Below are positions 5,226 to 5,867 of a stretch of 5,867 nt of DNA, in pieces (the first letter of the stretch is position 1; each line of letters starts with the position of its first letter). The position numbers were made by a program, and so were the translations under genes. The stretch is from an uncultured Saprospiraceae bacterium. GTDB lineage: Bacteria; Bacteroidota; Bacteroidia; Chitinophagales; Saprospiraceae. The DNA is taken from the NCBI GenBank assembly GCA_938033975.1, contig CALHKJ010000039.1:1-5867 (forward strand), read 5' to 3'. Under the pieces are notes generated by a model that worked only from the letters and a program-made list of their open reading frames with translations, was not told where the DNA came from and ran no database searches.

Positions 5226-5867
5226 CTAATTTGTTAGATTTCTACCCAAAATTCTACCAAAACTGAGAGCCGGAGTAATGGCCATGCCACTACAAAATGC
5301 ACTGCCGCTGGTGGCTCCAAGACCGAGGATTTCTCCTGCCGCATACAAACCTTTCAATACCTTGCCATTATTGTCAATAACCTGTAAGTCTTTGTTGACC
5401 TTGATGCCTCCAAAGGTGACAAGCACAGAAGCAAAAACTTTGACGGCATAAAATGGCCCTTTTGAGATTTTATTTTCTAAATAAGTTCTTCCAAAATCTG
5501 GATCTTCTCCAGCATCCACATAGCTATTATATTCATCAACTGTTTCTTGCAATGTATGTGGATCTATATTAATTTTTGAAGCAAGCGACTTAATGCTATC
5601 AGCACTGAAGATGGCACGCTCAAGCATTGCCTCCGATTTTATTTTTTCTGTATTCCAACCAATTATAATTGGATTTTCATTTCCATTTTCATCACGTTCC
5701 AGCAAGGCTGCTTCGTCAAATACAACAAAGAAGTAATATCCTTTTTGTTTTACAACTGCTCGTTCTCTGACATCGGCATTTGTCTCGTCTTCATTTAACC
5801 ATCTCTTGCCATCCGAATTAACATAAATATCTCTTGGTTTTCTGTAGACTGAGGTTAAGACCATTGC
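5226..5867 (-). CDS. FAD-dependent dehydrogenase (fumarate reductase/KSTD/TcuA-like), C-terminal part
   Basis: The reading frame is open through the right edge, so the N-terminal FAD-binding GxGxxG region lies outside. About 213 residues are present; numbering below starts at the Met encoded at 5862-5864. The fragment matches the second half of the FAD_binding_2 family (PF00890): VNSDGKRWLNED at 15-26, YYFFVVFDEAAL in the capping region, TLQETVDEYNSYVDAGEDPDFGR at 104-126, GPFYAVKV at 136-143, FGGIKVN at 151-157, and the C-terminal FAD-closing segment GLYAAGEILG at 172-181 followed by SGSAFCSGMAITPALSFGRILG. These flavoproteins reduce or oxidise C-C bonds next to carbonyl groups (fumarate, urocanate, 3-ketosteroids, tricarballylate). 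The histidine of the usual HHTMGG motif is replaced (SVLVTFGG), and the usual arginine of the ANRLGG motif is absent, so fumarate reduction is unlikely. That Met is internal to the family alignment and is not taken as the true start. Confidence 0.88.
   Translation of the reverse strand, partial: AMVLTSVYRKPRDIYVNSDGKRWLNEDETNADVRERAVVKQKGYYFFVVFDEAALLERDENGNENPIIIGWNTEKIKSEAMLERAIFSADSIKSLASKINIDPHTLQETVDEYNSYVDAGEDPDFGRTYLENKISKGPFYAVKVFASVLVTFGGIKVNKDLQVIDNNGKVLKGLYAAGEILGLGATSGSAFCSGMAITPALSFGRILGRNLTN

Noticed and set aside
1..5867. Search for CRISPR arrays, tRNA or rRNA genes and insertion-sequence ends
   Set aside because: No regularly spaced repeats, cloverleaf-like segments, transposase genes or flanking inverted and direct repeats were seen by eye.

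Overview
The window is AT-rich and densely coded. It looks like part of a bacterial chromosome, probably a free-living and possibly marine proteobacterium. The main hint is a soluble-type class I cytochrome c whose heme domain closely follows the mitochondrial/alphaproteobacterial pattern (GPNLH, YIPGTSM, GIK). The assignment is tentative: ribosome-binding sites are weak throughout, and no rRNA, tRNA or other strong taxonomic marker is present.

Left part, plus strand (1-873): the last 46 codons of an unidentified gene, then a strong hairpin terminator (171-209), then a short spacer with a possible -10 element. Next comes a complete gene for a lipid-anchored mitochondrial-type cytochrome c (391-873).

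Right part, minus strand (5867 down to 866): six co-directional genes. In transcription order they are an FAD-dependent fumarate-reductase/KSTD/TcuA-like dehydrogenase (its N-terminus lies beyond the right edge), a HyuB-type hydantoinase/oxoprolinase/carboxylase subunit, a class I SAM-dependent methyltransferase with a long N-terminal extension, a 120-aa helical protein of unknown function, a SnoaL/NTF2-like protein, and an NQO1-like flavodoxin-fold quinone reductase. From hyuB onward the gaps are 8 bp, 26 bp, a 1-base stop/start overlap and 4 bp, so these five genes are almost certainly one transcription unit. The FAD gene is separated from hyuB by 69 bp. That gap carries a perfect 14-bp inverted repeat that covers the hyuB TTG start.

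Taken together, the minus-strand cluster looks like a catabolic or modification pathway for an unknown organic, perhaps cyclic, substrate. It offers flavin-dependent dehydrogenation, a HyuB-type (often ATP-dependent) hydrolysis or carboxylation, methyl transfer, an NTF2-like isomerase/cyclase/binding protein, and two-electron quinone reduction. The HyuA partner normally needed by HyuB is not in the window. The cluster runs tail-to-tail into the cytochrome gene with an 8-bp overlap and no terminator at the junction. The best minus-strand terminator in sight is the hairpin beyond the cytochrome gene, so the operon transcript may run antisense through it. No CRISPR array, insertion sequence, tRNA or rRNA was seen.
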